From a virus: a stretch of 60,274 bases of DNA. Under the pieces are notes generated by a model. The model had not been told where the DNA came from, made no database searches, and saw only the letters and a program-made list of their open reading frames with translations. Shown in pieces: positions 27,180 to 35,008 of the stretch (position 1 is its first letter; each line of letters begins with the position of its first letter). A program made the position numbers and the translations under genes. The stretch lies in IMG/VR virus record IMGVR_UViG_3300027976_000041, positions 1 to 60,274 of that record, one strand, 5' to 3'.

Positions 27180-27392
27180 ATGATTAATCAACTTGTCGGG
27201 GTAAAGACTATTCTGTTATTGGGTTTGAGCCATGATACATTGGCCAATCACTATAAAACTAACTTCGCCCTAATATATAAACATAGATATAGTCTGACAG
27301 AATTAGACAATATGCTCCCGTATGAACGAGAGATAAACATTACATTATTAACTCAACATTTAGAAGACGAGAAAAATAAGCTAAAGGGATAA
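27180..27392 (+). CDS. small helical protein downstream of gp26
   Basis: 70 residues. The pattern FALIYKHRYSLTELDNMLPY followed by EREINITLLTQHLEDE resembles short proteins found after gp26-type genes in contractile-tailed phages, which may help hub assembly. The resemblance is weak and no function is assigned. It sits 2 bases after gp26 and 1 base before the next gene, so it is clearly part of the operon. Confidence 0.6.
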   Translation: MINQLVGVKTILLLGLSHDTLANHYKTNFALIYKHRYSLTELDNMLPYEREINITLLTQHLEDEKNKLKG

Positions 27393-27393
27393 T

Positions 27394-29241
27394 ATGGCAG
27401 CCGCAGAAAAACAAGATAAAGAACGTGCCGAAGATATAGTGGCGAAAGATAAAGATCTAAAGGCGAAAGATAAAGCGTCTAAGAACTCAGAATCATTAGC
27501 AGAAGCTATTAAGCAACTCACCGAAACCTTCATGAAGGCAGGAGAAGATGCCAAGAAGGGTACTCAGAATAAATCTATAGAGCCAGGCTCGGGCTCTATT
27601 AAAGACGGAATCAAGGCGCATTTCGCTCCAATGATAGCCTCGATTAAACAGCTTACCACAAAAACAGGCGTGCTTGATATGTTATCGGCCAAGGCGGGTG
27701 GCGGTCTCATGAGCAGCGTGTTAAGTACGTCGTCTGATGCCCTAAAAGCGCGCGCAGAGGCTCGCGAGACTAAAACCAAATGGGGGGCAGCTTATCTTGC
27801 AGGAACTGATAAAGGTCGTGCTTTAGTTATAGAACATGGATCTGAGAAAGCCTCCACGATGGCCGCTCAAACCTATGATGATAAACTTAAGCTTGAAGAC
27901 GAAATCCGCGCCGAAGAAGAACAACGGTCAACTCTGCGAAAATCTGGCATCGGAGGCGCGGATCTAGATAAAGATAGGCTTATCGCCTTGGCTAAGAAAA
28001 AGAAAGATCATGCTGATCTAATTGGCGCTAAGTCGTATGACGCTGAGGCTGCTAAAAGACCAAAAGCTCCAAACAAATCAGGTATTCCAGAAACTACATG
28101 GGCGCCAACTGACGACAAAACAGACCCAAACGGTGGCCGACCCGTGCCAGAATCATTTGGCGCTGGTTCCAAAGATGATATTCAAGAGGAACTACTGAAG
28201 CTAAATGAAGAGCAACTAACGGCTTTAAAGGAACTCGTTAAAAACTCGATGAAGTCCGAAGAGGACAAGTTTGAAGAGGATAAGAAGGGAAAGATCGCTA
28301 GTGTGGGTGAAAAGATTATGGTGCCCCCAAAAAATAGTGGAATTTTATCAACGCTATTAAATGTAGCAAAAGACGCGCTGGGCCCCGCGGTAGGGGTGAT
28401 TAGCGGTTTAGTGGGTACGAGGATTACTGCAACGTTATTACCCGCCGCCGCGGCCGCCGCTGGTAGTCTAGGGGCAGGAGTGGCGGCTACCGCCGCCACT
28501 AGCGGATTGGCGGCAAAGGCTGCGATAGCGGCAGCGCCAGCAGTGGCAGCAAAGGCGGCGGTAGGCGCCTCGGCCGGTAAGGCCGCGATGATAGGTGGTG
28601 GGCTTTTAGCGGCCAAGGGGGCTCTGTTAGGCGCCTCGGCTTATGCGGGCTACAAAGCTGGCGGATTGCTTAATGACTATGTACTGAACCCATTAGCCGG
28701 GGCCATTACTGGGAACAAAAATGACACCCTTGGCGGCGCTATATATACAGGCGTCGATAAACTCAAGGGTTTCTTTGGAATGAAAACCGACCAGGATAAG
28801 ATTAATGATGCAGAGAAAACTCCGGCTACTGCATCAAAAATGAAAAGCCGTAGTATTTCTAATACTAAAATGAGAATCGGTGGGATAGATGTTGTCCCAG
28901 GTAAACCATTAACACCTTTGCAATTAACTTTGGTCCAAACCCGTAAAGATATGGGTAATGCACCAGATCCAGAAATCGAAGCTCATATTTTAGCTACAAG
29001 TGCAGTTAAAGTAACTAAGTTACCTGAACCATCTGCTATAAAGACCTCTGATGCAATGAAAAAATCAAGCGAAGCTATTGATAAAGCTAAATCGGACGCG
29101 CCCGAGGCTAAAGCTAACTCGAGTCAGAATATTGCTAATACTGTGGTGAACAATAACTCATCAACAATCTATACGGCGCGACCAGAGTTGAGGACAGCTG
29201 AACCGACATTCAATCGAATTTTGGCTAGGAACTTTGCTTAG
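27394..29241 (+). CDS. candidate tape-measure/baseplate hub protein (gp29 position)
   Basis: 615 residues; T4 gp29 has 590. Residues 1-80 are highly charged and helical (Lys/Asp/Glu). Residues about 335-430 are extremely Ala/Gly-rich and hydrophobic, with several possible membrane-spanning stretches, as expected of a tail tape measure that enters the envelope. The last 30 residues (NNSSTIYTARPELRTAEPTF) are more conserved-looking. AAAGGG precedes the ATG. It follows gp26, where T4 has hub/tape-measure genes. No diagnostic motif was found, so the call rests on position, length and composition. Confidence 0.5.
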   Translation: MAAAEKQDKERAEDIVAKDKDLKAKDKASKNSESLAEAIKQLTETFMKAGEDAKKGTQNKSIEPGSGSIKDGIKAHFAPMIASIKQLTTKTGVLDMLSAKAGGGLMSSVLSTSSDALKARAEARETKTKWGAAYLAGTDKGRALVIEHGSEKASTMAAQTYDDKLKLEDEIRAEEEQRSTLRKSGIGGADLDKDRLIALAKKKKDHADLIGAKSYDAEAAKRPKAPNKSGIPETTWAPTDDKTDPNGGRPVPESFGAGSKDDIQEELLKLNEEQLTALKELVKNSMKSEEDKFEEDKKGKIASVGEKIMVPPKNSGILSTLLNVAKDALGPAVGVISGLVGTRITATLLPAAAAAAGSLGAGVAATAATSGLAAKAAIAAAPAVAAKAAVGASAGKAAMIGGGLLAAKGALLGASAYAGYKAGGLLNDYVLNPLAGAITGNKNDTLGGAIYTGVDKLKGFFGMKTDQDKINDAEKTPATASKMKSRSISNTKMRIGGIDVVPGKPLTPLQLTLVQTRKDMGNAPDPEIEAHILATSAVKVTKLPEPSAIKTSDAMKKSSEAIDKAKSDAPEAKANSSQNIANTVVNNNSSTIYTARPELRTAEPTFNRILARNFA

Positions 29242-29546
29242 CCCGCAAAGACGTTATCTGAGCCTTTGGTGATTATGTTGTTACCATAGCTATCACCAAT
29301 ACGCCCAACACCTTTGCCGCCGATAAAGACGGTATTAGAGTTGACGGATAACGTGGATTCATCGGGTCCACATCCAGATAGAGGGTGGGGCGCAATCTTG
29401 TTTCCATTTACGACTATTAAGATACCATTGGCATAGACGTTCGATGAGTTAACTTCATCAACCGAAGTTATCATTGGTGTTCCGCATTTGTATCCAATAC
29501 CATCTGGACTTGATACGTCATCATCTTTTCTTGATATTGCGGGCAT
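29238..29546 (-). CDS. PAAR-domain spike tip protein
   Basis: 102 residues, nearly all one PAAR domain: repeats of the type VYANGILIVVNGNKIAPHP, CGPDESTLSVNSNTVFIGG and GVGRIGDSYGNNIITKG, with His and Cys available for zinc. PAAR proteins sharpen the tip of the needle, as gp5.4 does in T4. Its 3' end overlaps the convergent tape-measure candidate by 4 bases. AAGGAT precedes the ATG. Confidence 0.9.
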   Translation of the reverse strand: MPAISRKDDDVSSPDGIGYKCGTPMITSVDEVNSSNVYANGILIVVNGNKIAPHPLSGCGPDESTLSVNSNTVFIGGKGVGRIGDSYGNNIITKGSDNVFAG

Positions 29547-29562
29547 AGGTTATCCTTTCTCT

Positions 29563-29570
29563 TATTTATG
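29563..29570 (-). promoter_or_regulatory. possible late promoter, one mismatch (CATAAATA)
   Basis: CATAAATA on the minus strand, 16 bases upstream of the PAAR ATG and just beyond a terminator that would isolate this gene from the gp32 transcript. This layout supports an independent late promoter. Confidence 0.5.
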
Positions 29571-29577
29571 ATACTAA

Positions 29578-29597
29578 AAAGGACCCGAAGGTCCTTT
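29578..29597 (-). terminator. intrinsic terminator after the gp32 group
   Basis: Perfect 8-bp stem AAAGGACC/GGTCCTTT. On the minus strand the loop is TTCG (a stable UUCG tetraloop), and the 3' arm runs into TTTTT. It ends transcripts from gp32 and the 53-residue gene before the PAAR gene. Confidence 0.9.
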
Positions 29598-29600
29598 GGA

Positions 29601-29762
29601 TTATCCAAGAAGAATATTTGGTCCTGTATTTTGACCAGATTCGTTTCGAGTCTTAATTTCCGTTATCTTCAGCAAGACCTCTTGAGCCTTCCCATACTCG
29701 CCATTCTCGAGCATCTTCTTGTAAATGAATTCAAGTTCGGCTATAATATTAAGATTAGACAT
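29601..29762 (-). CDS. small protein downstream of gp32, unknown
   Basis: 53 residues, read directly from the sequence: begins MSNLNIIAELEFIYKKML and ends GPNILLG. It starts one base after the gp32 stop and ends 4 bases before the terminator stem. Helical, charged, no motif recognised. Confidence 0.65.
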   Translation of the reverse strand: MSNLNIIAELEFIYKKMLENGEYGKAQEVLLKITEIKTRNESGQNTGPNILLG

Positions 29763-29763
29763 T

Positions 29764-30657
29764 TTATTTTGCCAAAGAAGCGAAGTAATCAGTTAGATCA
29801 TCTTCTTCTGATACTGAGCTTGAGGCTTCGCCTTTTGGCGCAGGCGCCTCGGGTCGCTTAGCATTCTTAGACGGTTCGGCGCGCATTTGCTCAACAATTT
29901 GTTCTGCACGAGCAGTGCCCCCTTCGGCTAGAACAGATTCAAGTTTCTTGGTGAGTTCTTCATAAGACTTGAACCTACTTGGAGCCATAACAACATTCAG
30001 GGGTGTTACTTGATTCATGATAGCTAGAATAGCCTCGTCCGTTTTAGCGATTTCCGATGCGGAATCAAACTTTGACTGGTCGTAGTTTGGATAGCCTTCA
30101 ACTTTAGCCATGCGCAATCTAAATGCCGCGCCTTCCCATAGATCAAATACGTTACAAGCTACTTCGTCTTCAAACGTTGGTTGGACCACACCCATGATCT
30201 TTTCGAAGATTTTCTTGCCGTACTTGAAGGGCATAACTTTGTCATTGTTTTCTGGGTTTCTCGGGTCGCTGATAACAAGTATGTTTGACACATAGTGGGT
30301 ACGGCGTTTGCGCTTAGCACCAAGCTTCTTGTTATCTTCGGTGCCTGTGTTATATAGAGCGCGAGTTGCTTCACATACTGGGCAGGGAAGACCCAAAGAG
30401 GTTGGACAGTTATCGATCAACCATTTGCCGGAGTCGCCTTGAAAGCCGTGGGAATGATAGATAACCCACGGTAGTTCATCGTCTGCGTGCTTTGGGAGAA
30501 ACCGAATAACGGCGGATCCGTTGCCGGCCTTGTCAGCTGTGAGTTTGAAGTAGCCTTCGTCATCACGAGCGTATTCACTCTTTTTATTGAGTGCCTCTGT
30601 GATTTGACCAAAACCTTTTGTGCGGAGAGCCCGCAAGTCGGCGATAGATAGTGCCAT
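29764..30657 (-). CDS. gp32: single-stranded DNA-binding protein gp32
   Basis: 297 residues (T4 gp32: 301). I chose the ATG at 30655-30657, preceded by AAAGGA. Residues about 65-100 hold the zinc site (SHGFQGDSGKWLIDNC, then LPCPVCEATRALY: one His, three Cys). The OB-fold core follows, with RKRRTHYVSNILVI. The last 30 residues are acidic (SVSEEDDLTDYFASL), the tail that in T4 recruits replication partners. It coats ssDNA and works with the gp59 loader encoded upstream. Confidence 0.93.
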   Translation of the reverse strand: MALSIADLRALRTKGFGQITEALNKKSEYARDDEGYFKLTADKAGNGSAVIRFLPKHADDELPWVIYHSHGFQGDSGKWLIDNCPTSLGLPCPVCEATRALYNTGTEDNKKLGAKRKRRTHYVSNILVISDPRNPENNDKVMPFKYGKKIFEKIMGVVQPTFEDEVACNVFDLWEGAAFRLRMAKVEGYPNYDQSKFDSASEIAKTDEAILAIMNQVTPLNVVMAPSRFKSYEELTKKLESVLAEGGTARAEQIVEQMRAEPSKNAKRPEAPAPKGEASSSVSEEDDLTDYFASLAK

Positions 30658-30720
30658 AATTTTCCTTTTACCCACTAGGGGGGATTGTTCCGACGACCAA
30701 GAACGGTTGCGTCGGTATTT

Positions 30721-30728
30721 TATTTATA
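30721..30728 (-). promoter_or_regulatory. T4-type late promoter for gp32
   Basis: Perfect TATAAATA on the minus strand, 63 bases before the gp32 ATG. It is embedded in one arm of the inverted repeat at 30723-30746. Confidence 0.7.
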
Positions 30729-30746
30729 CGATGTATTCCGTATAAA
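30723..30746. repeat. inverted repeat over the gp32 promoter region
   Basis: Perfect 8-base arms TTTATACG and CGTATAAA around an 8-base spacer. It overlaps the gp32 late promoter and could be an operator or an RNA hairpin. T4 gp32 represses its own translation through a leader structure. Confidence 0.6.
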
Positions 30747-30752
30747 ATAAAC

Positions 30753-30929
30753 CTATTCTGTATCAGAGTACAGATCTTCTTCGTCGTTTAGAATACGATC
30801 GATTTCATCTTCATCATCGATGACATAATACCGCTTGTCGCGGATAACTTTACGGGTGTTTAAATTGTTATGCTCGTCGAGCTTTTCTTGACGATAATCG
30901 GGACCCCGATTAACGGGCTTATTTTTCAC
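30753..30929 (-). CDS. small acidic protein between gp59 and gp32
   Basis: 58 residues from a GTG at 30927-30929 that overlaps the gp59 stop region. It begins KNKPVNRGPDYRQEKLDEHN and ends in a strongly acidic tail (DDEDEIDRILNDEEDLYSD). No known motif. The tight overlap and intact frame argue that it is real. Confidence 0.6.
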   Translation of the reverse strand: MKNKPVNRGPDYRQEKLDEHNNLNTRKVIRDKRYYVIDDEDEIDRILNDEEDLYSDTE

Positions 30930-31485
30930 ACTGTTTTTTCACTATTAGTTGAGCTATAAGTTCTGTGTTATATTTAACAAATCGTTTCAACTTGATTAAT
31001 TTTAACACACTTTCCTCGTGTCCAAAATAAACTTTGGCATCCCAATCAGCAAGAAATGGGATGACGGCATCTATTGCTACTGCAGTTTGTGGCATTATCT
31101 TACCGCCGACTATGAGTTTTAGGAGTTTTGGTAGAACATCGTCATGAAGATCGGTCGATAGGTCGAGCCCACCAAGATCGTCGGCTATCAACTTTGTTAG
31201 TGATTCCTTTTCTCGGATCCAGCGCTTGTAATTATCCCAGGCGTGGAGTGTAAAGGCTTCATCTGCTCTTGTATAGAGTAGATTAGATAAGAAGAACTCT
31301 ACCGCTTGATGCGGATTTTCAAACTTAACCGACATCATCTCATATAACATTTTATGATTAAGCTTCTTAAACATAATCTCATCGTCACCATAAAAACGTC
31401 CGTTATATTGGAATAGATCATACTTGCGAGTCGTAAAGTGCATCTTCAATGCACGATGCAATCTCCATACCTGAAAGCCGTTCAC
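30919..31485 (-). CDS. gp59: replicative helicase loader gp59
   Basis: 188 residues (T4 gp59: 217) from a GTG at 31483-31485 preceded by AGGGCG. The N terminus (FQVWRLHRALKMHFTTRKYD, LFQYNGRFYG) is the family signature. Basic and helical throughout, as expected of the forked-DNA-binding loader that puts gp41 helicase onto gp32-coated DNA. In T4 gp59 is also next to gp32 and gp33, the same order as here. Confidence 0.88.
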   Translation of the reverse strand: MNGFQVWRLHRALKMHFTTRKYDLFQYNGRFYGDDEIMFKKLNHKMLYEMMSVKFENPHQAVEFFLSNLLYTRADEAFTLHAWDNYKRWIREKESLTKLIADDLGGLDLSTDLHDDVLPKLLKLIVGGKIMPQTAVAIDAVIPFLADWDAKVYFGHEESVLKLIKLKRFVKYNTELIAQLIVKKQCEK

Positions 31486-31487
31486 GA

Positions 31488-31682
31488 CTATGCGCCCTGG
31501 TTATAACCAAATGTGGCTTTGGCTTTTGATATGAAGAAATCGGCAGAACGGATGGCGTCCTCAAGCTGAAACGCATTCCATATTTCACGTGACAAAGCTA
31601 GCTTAGCATCAGCAAGATATACAAGCGCTACACCAATAGCTGGTGTTGGTGGCGGATTTGTAATTGGTACTATTGGTCTCAT
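31488..31682 (-). CDS. small protein between gp33 and gp59, unknown
   Basis: 64 residues. The start overlaps the gp33 stop as TAATG, with GAGGG upstream. The Pro-rich start (IVPITNPPPTPAIG) is followed by helices. No family recognised. Confidence 0.6.
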   Translation of the reverse strand: MRPIVPITNPPPTPAIGVALVYLADAKLALSREIWNAFQLEDAIRSADFFISKAKATFGYNQGA

Positions 31683-31984
31683 TAGAATCCCTCTAAGGTT
31701 GATCTTGAATCCATTAAACCCGTTTCGATCATTTCCTGCTCAATTTTGCCCTTCAAACTATTGTTGATGTGCTTGGCAATAGCATCGGGTTCGATGTCTT
31801 TTTCGTCACAGTATTTCAAGATGATATCGGTACATGTTTTATCCTGCTTAACCGCTTCACTTTCAATAAAGAGACTAAAATCGGTGGCAGATTTGAATAA
31901 GAAGTTATCGCTGAACTTAATATTAGCTAAAGCCATGACCTCAGCGGTCATAATAACAAATGGAGTTTCATTTTGTGTAGGCAT
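31682..31984 (-). CDS. gp33: late transcription co-activator, gp33-like
   Basis: 100 residues (T4 gp33: 112) from the ATG at 31982-31984, overlapping the upstream stop. The middle and end (DFSLFIESEAVKQ, CTDIILKYCDEKDIEPDAIA, HINNSLKGKIEQEM) have the pattern of T4-type gp33. That protein bridges the polymerase flap to the sliding clamp at late promoters. The call is supported by its place next to gp59/gp32, as in T4, and by the many TATAAATA promoters in the window. Confidence 0.75.
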   Translation of the reverse strand: MPTQNETPFVIMTAEVMALANIKFSDNFLFKSATDFSLFIESEAVKQDKTCTDIILKYCDEKDIEPDAIAKHINNSLKGKIEQEMIETGLMDSRSTLEGF

Positions 31985-32225
31985 GGATAACTTTTTGGAG
32001 ACGAGTAATTTTAGCGTATTCCTCACACTGTATTTTGTGGAATTTATGGTATTTGTCAAATTTTTCTACATCTAATTTTTGTCCAAATTGATCGACGAAT
32101 CGATCACAGTTGTAGATGATTTGCGCTTTATAATCCTCCAGTTCGGCCATAACAGAGACTATGAAAGAAGTATCCTTATTACGGGAGTAGATAATATCTA
32201 ATTCCGTTTGTTTAAAATTGATCAT
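31968..32225 (-). CDS. small protein upstream of gp33, unknown
   Basis: 85 residues from the ATG at 32223-32225, chosen because AAGAAGG lies 8 bases upstream. A longer frame would need a TTG at 32279. Rich in Lys, Asp and aromatic residues (RFVDQFGQKLDVEKFDKYHK). T4 has a dsDNA-binding protein (dsbA) at a similar place, but I see no convincing similarity. Confidence 0.6.
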   Translation of the reverse strand: MINFKQTELDIIYSRNKDTSFIVSVMAELEDYKAQIIYNCDRFVDQFGQKLDVEKFDKYHKFHKIQCEEYAKITRLQKVIHAYTK

Positions 32226-32376
32226 GAGCCATACCTTCTTACGTAAAGCGGGATTATCCCAAAAAGAAACAGTCCGCAAAATTTATAGTGCGAACCAGAT
32301 GTGGCCCAAGTAGAATCTTTTGGCTTTTGGACCATCCATTCACGATAATAAAAGATAATATTTCTCCTAAATTAGA

Positions 32377-32538
32377 TTATGACTTTCTTTTAGACATCTT
32401 TATGCCAAAGAATAATGCGCCAACAAGGAATACAACAGGCCAGAAAAATAATGGCATCAGCACGATCCACCAGGACCATGCTATATAACCCATTAATTTC
32501 AATGTGATGAAGATAAGACCTAATATAGGTAAAGTCAT
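32377..32538 (-). CDS. two-helix membrane protein, Fragile-X-F-like phage family
   Basis: 53 residues. The sequence LGLIFITLKLMGYIAWSWWI followed by VLMPLFFWPVVFLVG gives two membrane helices, with the LKL..I.WSWW signature common in small phage proteins often labelled transmembrane Fragile-X-F protein. The function of that family is unknown; the name is historical. The start overlaps the previous stop as ATGA. Confidence 0.75.
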   Translation of the reverse strand: MTLPILGLIFITLKLMGYIAWSWWIVLMPLFFWPVVFLVGALFFGIKMSKRKS

Positions 32539-32678
32539 GATAGAAGTCCCTTAATAATTAATTCTATAACAAGATACCAGCCCCAAAATGGGATTATAAT
32601 GGCAAACGTTGTGCTCCAGAAGCCATTAGCTAAAACAATACCCGCGATCCAAATTATTATAAAGAAGATAGCTGTCAT
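32535..32678 (-). CDS. small membrane protein
   Basis: 47 residues, two hydrophobic stretches (AIFFIIIWIAGIVLA and TFAIIIPFWGWYLVIELII). Coupled on both sides by ATGA overlaps, so three tiny genes (32377-32791) form one unit, probably acting at the membrane early in infection. Confidence 0.7.
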   Translation of the reverse strand: MTAIFFIIIWIAGIVLANGFWSTTFAIIIPFWGWYLVIELIIKGLLS

Positions 32679-32791
32679 ATAGTTGCATTCAACCTATCGA
32701 TGAACCACCGACGTGCTACAGTGGCTATTGGGCCACCAAGTTTCTTGGGCTCAAACTGATTTTCCACAATTATATCCATTTCCTCTTTCAT
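32675..32791 (-). CDS. 38-residue protein at the head of the small membrane-gene unit
   Basis: Begins MKEEMDIIVENQFEPKKLGG and ends VARRWFIDRLNATI. The ATG is only 6 bases after a TATAAT -10 box. Its stop overlaps the next start. Function unknown. Confidence 0.6.
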   Translation of the reverse strand: MKEEMDIIVENQFEPKKLGGPIATVARRWFIDRLNATI

Positions 32792-32797
32792 AATATT

Positions 32798-32826
32798 ATT
32801 ATAACACATACTGCAGGTTTCTCATT
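32798..32826 (-). promoter_or_regulatory. early promoter, extended -10 type
   Basis: Minus-strand TGTGTTATAAT (-10 at 32798-32803), with no good -35 at 17 bp. It shares the -10 region of the early promoter family. ATG 6 bases downstream. Confidence 0.55.
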
Positions 32827-32831
32827 TACCC

Positions 32832-33887
32832 CTAAGAATTCATTCGATCTATAAAATAGGTTCTGGCGATTTTCGCTACGTGAGGGAATACTTCCTTTGG
32901 AGAAATACCGCTCTTGACAAAAAGATCTGAACACTCTTTCATAATATCTTGGTTGACGAACTTTAGATATGCGCCAAGATGGGTCATCTCCATGTTCCCG
33001 CCGTTCAATAGATTACATGCAGCTTCAATCCCCTGGTCAAGCCTCCAGGCTGGGGTAACACCATTAGCTAAGATGATCCTTTCGTTTATCGAATCAACAT
33101 CCACTAGTGCCAAGGTTTTTACCTTTGAATTGGCGTGGGCGGTACCTTTTATTTTGAACATGAAGTCAGAAGATTCGTAACCTGGTGTGATACATTTCCA
33201 TACAACACCTTCACCAACAGTCACGTCGGTTCCAAGCACGCGACCAAAGTGTTTACCAATCGGACATTCAACTTCAACTGCGTCAGTAATGGCAATCATT
33301 TCGTTCACTGCTCTACCGGAGTTTTCAAAGTCAATATCGATGTGGTATGATCCGAAGTCCAAGATATTATAGATATTGTGCTCGGGTTCAGCAATATTAC
33401 CGACAGCCGCCATATCCATCCAAGTATGGGTTTCACCTTTGATAACCTTGATACCGAAGATGATAAACATCTTAGCAAGACCGTTGATTGATACGCCCTT
33501 TTGAATAGACCCACCGCACCACTCCCCGTAAATAGCAATCTTTTCAGGATATACAACATCACTTAGCGCATGAATATGTGTGAAGATAGAGAACAGTGCA
33601 GCTTCCTTACTCATCATATACAGCATGAATCCGGCGTTATCGGAAGTCAGTTCTAAAACACGTTCACGAGATTGATATTGAAGCGTGCTACTTGCAATGT
33701 CATAGATAATACCGCCGTTGGAACCGTGTGCTTTCGTGGTTCCTCGGAAAGTCAGTGTCGGCATCTTCGCGGTACGGTCAAACACGTTATCGCCGTTTTC
33801 ATCAAGCGAACGCCATTGTACTTTAGCTTGAACAGCCTTAGCACAGTTACGAAATTGATCGATACTAGGAAACTTGTAAATTGTCAT
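32832..33887 (-). CDS. RNA ligase 2 (Rnl2-type)
   Basis: 351 residues (T4 Rnl2: 334) from the ATG at 33885-33887. Nucleotidyltransferase motifs appear in order: I TTKAHGSNGG (Lys 52 carries AMP), IIIa/III around EKIAIYGEWCGGSIQKG, IV GEGVVWK, V FMFKIKGTAH. The ligase seals 3'-OH/5'-phosphate nicks in duplex RNA, typically as part of tRNA or mRNA repair. No polynucleotide kinase partner is visible in this window. It belongs to the early minus-strand block. Confidence 0.92.
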   Translation of the reverse strand: MTIYKFPSIDQFRNCAKAVQAKVQWRSLDENGDNVFDRTAKMPTLTFRGTTKAHGSNGGIIYDIASSTLQYQSRERVLELTSDNAGFMLYMMSKEAALFSIFTHIHALSDVVYPEKIAIYGEWCGGSIQKGVSINGLAKMFIIFGIKVIKGETHTWMDMAAVGNIAEPEHNIYNILDFGSYHIDIDFENSGRAVNEMIAITDAVEVECPIGKHFGRVLGTDVTVGEGVVWKCITPGYESSDFMFKIKGTAHANSKVKTLALVDVDSINERIILANGVTPAWRLDQGIEAACNLLNGGNMEMTHLGAYLKFVNQDIMKECSDLFVKSGISPKEVFPHVAKIARTYFIDRMNS

Positions 33888-34107
33888 AATCTGCTTCGTT
33901 AACCACCCACCCATCATTTCTGAGGGCTTCCCGACCCTCGACGGTTTCGAGTAATCGATTCATGGTATTGTGTAATTTTTGAATTTCGGTTTGGACATAC
34001 TCAATTGAGTTCAAATGCATGCACCATACTGGGCGGAAGCCAAGCAGGTCTTTATGGAAGTCAGAGAACCGCGTGCGCAGTTCTTCTAGTTCAGTTGATT
34101 CATTCAT
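33865..34107 (-). CDS. conserved small phage protein
   Basis: 80 residues. LRTRFSDFHKDLLGFRPVW matches a small phage family with an (S/D)FxKDxxGFRP motif that is widespread but uncharacterised. Overlaps both neighbours by 4-23 bases. Confidence 0.75.
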   Translation of the reverse strand: MNESTELEELRTRFSDFHKDLLGFRPVWCMHLNSIEYVQTEIQKLHNTMNRLLETVEGREALRNDGWVVNEADYDNLQVS

Positions 34108-34304
34108 TTTTTACTCCGTGTTGGCTCTGTGTTTGCCATCAGAACTGATAGCAGATGATTATAATCACCGGACTGACAGTCGTAAAGTACATTGGCGATG
34201 TCATTCTGAGACCAACCTTGCTGACGAGCTGCTCTTTGAAAAGCCCCCATCAGAGCGAATGCATTGCCGTCGAGACCGACGAGTTTGAGTTTAACTTTTT
34301 CCAT
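34104..34304 (-). CDS. conserved small phage protein
   Basis: 66 residues from the ATG at 34302-34304; an upstream in-frame codon would overlap the previous gene. VKLKLVGLDGNAFALMGAFQ and SGDYNHLLSVLM match a common phage family of unknown function, with an N-terminal beta strand and helices. Confidence 0.75.
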   Translation of the reverse strand: MEKVKLKLVGLDGNAFALMGAFQRAARQQGWSQNDIANVLYDCQSGDYNHLLSVLMANTEPTRSKK

Positions 34305-34311
34305 TTTGAAC

Positions 34312-34566
34312 TTAGTAAGATTGAAATTTAACCGTGCTGTCGATACTGCATAATTCTTTAACACACAAATTTAAGCATTCTGCCTTGGCGCGAAGCGCCG
34401 TCCCGCGAATCTCACCATCGCAGGAAATATTTTCTGGGCTCATATCAGCTACCAAATGATCTGCAATTGACTGACGGTCGGCAGCATTCGAGAGGCTGTA
34501 CGGCGCGATCATAAAAAATTTGTGTAGGCGGTTTTTCTGCTCTACGTACATTTCTAGCGATTTCAT
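34312..34566 (-). CDS. unknown early protein
   Basis: 84 residues; AAAGGAAA upstream of the ATG, and the early promoter 34587-34615 drives it with a 20-base leader. Two C-terminal Cys and an Ala-rich helix. No family recognised. Confidence 0.65.
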   Translation of the reverse strand: MKSLEMYVEQKNRLHKFFMIAPYSLSNAADRQSIADHLVADMSPENISCDGEIRGTALRAKAECLNLCVKELCSIDSTVKFQSY

Positions 34567-34586
34567 TTCATTTCCTTTGTTGGTTT

Positions 34587-34615
34587 ATTATAACACAAAC
34601 AAGAATAAAAGTAAA
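34587..34615 (-). promoter_or_regulatory. early sigma70-type promoter
   Basis: Minus strand: TTTACT (34610-34615), 17-bp spacer, TATAAT (34587-34592) preceded by TGT (extended -10). The 29 bases are almost identical to 35331-35359 and 51816-51844. Confidence 0.85.
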
Positions 34616-35008
34616 CTATGTTTTGCTCACTTCGACGATGTGCTTGCAAGCACGTCGAAACTGGAATCCTGGGCAGCTGCATGTGTAGACGCCTCTGTTG
34701 CCAGTTACTGTATAAAATACACCCGACTTGGAGCCCGCAACCTTCACCGTCTTGAGCGATACCGTGACAGGCCGAAAGAAGCCGTTGATGAGTCTGATTT
34801 GCTCAACTGTGCTGATATCGATAACGCGAACTGGCGTATCGCCGTATCCGCTCAGGCAGAACTGACTATCAGTCATCCATTTATAAGACGGTAGAACTTC
34901 GCCGGTGTAATATTCTGTGGTATGGCGGGGTGGAATCATCGATGAGCCAAACGGGTAGCTCATCATTACTAGGACAGTCGAACCGACTGTAGGAATTTCG
35001 TTAATCAT
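34616..35008 (-). CDS. SWIM zinc-finger protein
   Basis: 130 residues. The C terminus YTCSCPGFQFRRACKHI is a SWIM motif (CxCx(n)CxH), a zinc-binding fold used for DNA or protein binding. The N-terminal 50 residues look like a small beta barrel (VGSTVLVMMSYPFGSS). It sits in the early block. Function unknown; possibly a host-takeover or regulatory protein. Confidence 0.8.
   Translation of the reverse strand: MINEIPTVGSTVLVMMSYPFGSSMIPPRHTTEYYTGEVLPSYKWMTDSQFCLSGYGDTPVRVIDISTVEQIRLINGFFRPVTVSLKTVKVAGSKSGVFYTVTGNRGVYTCSCPGFQFRRACKHIVEVSKT

Noticed and set aside
28182-28616. Minus-strand Ala/Pro-rich frame
   Set aside because: Antisense to the Ala/Gly-rich segment of the tape-measure candidate. 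GCN codons read open on the other strand.
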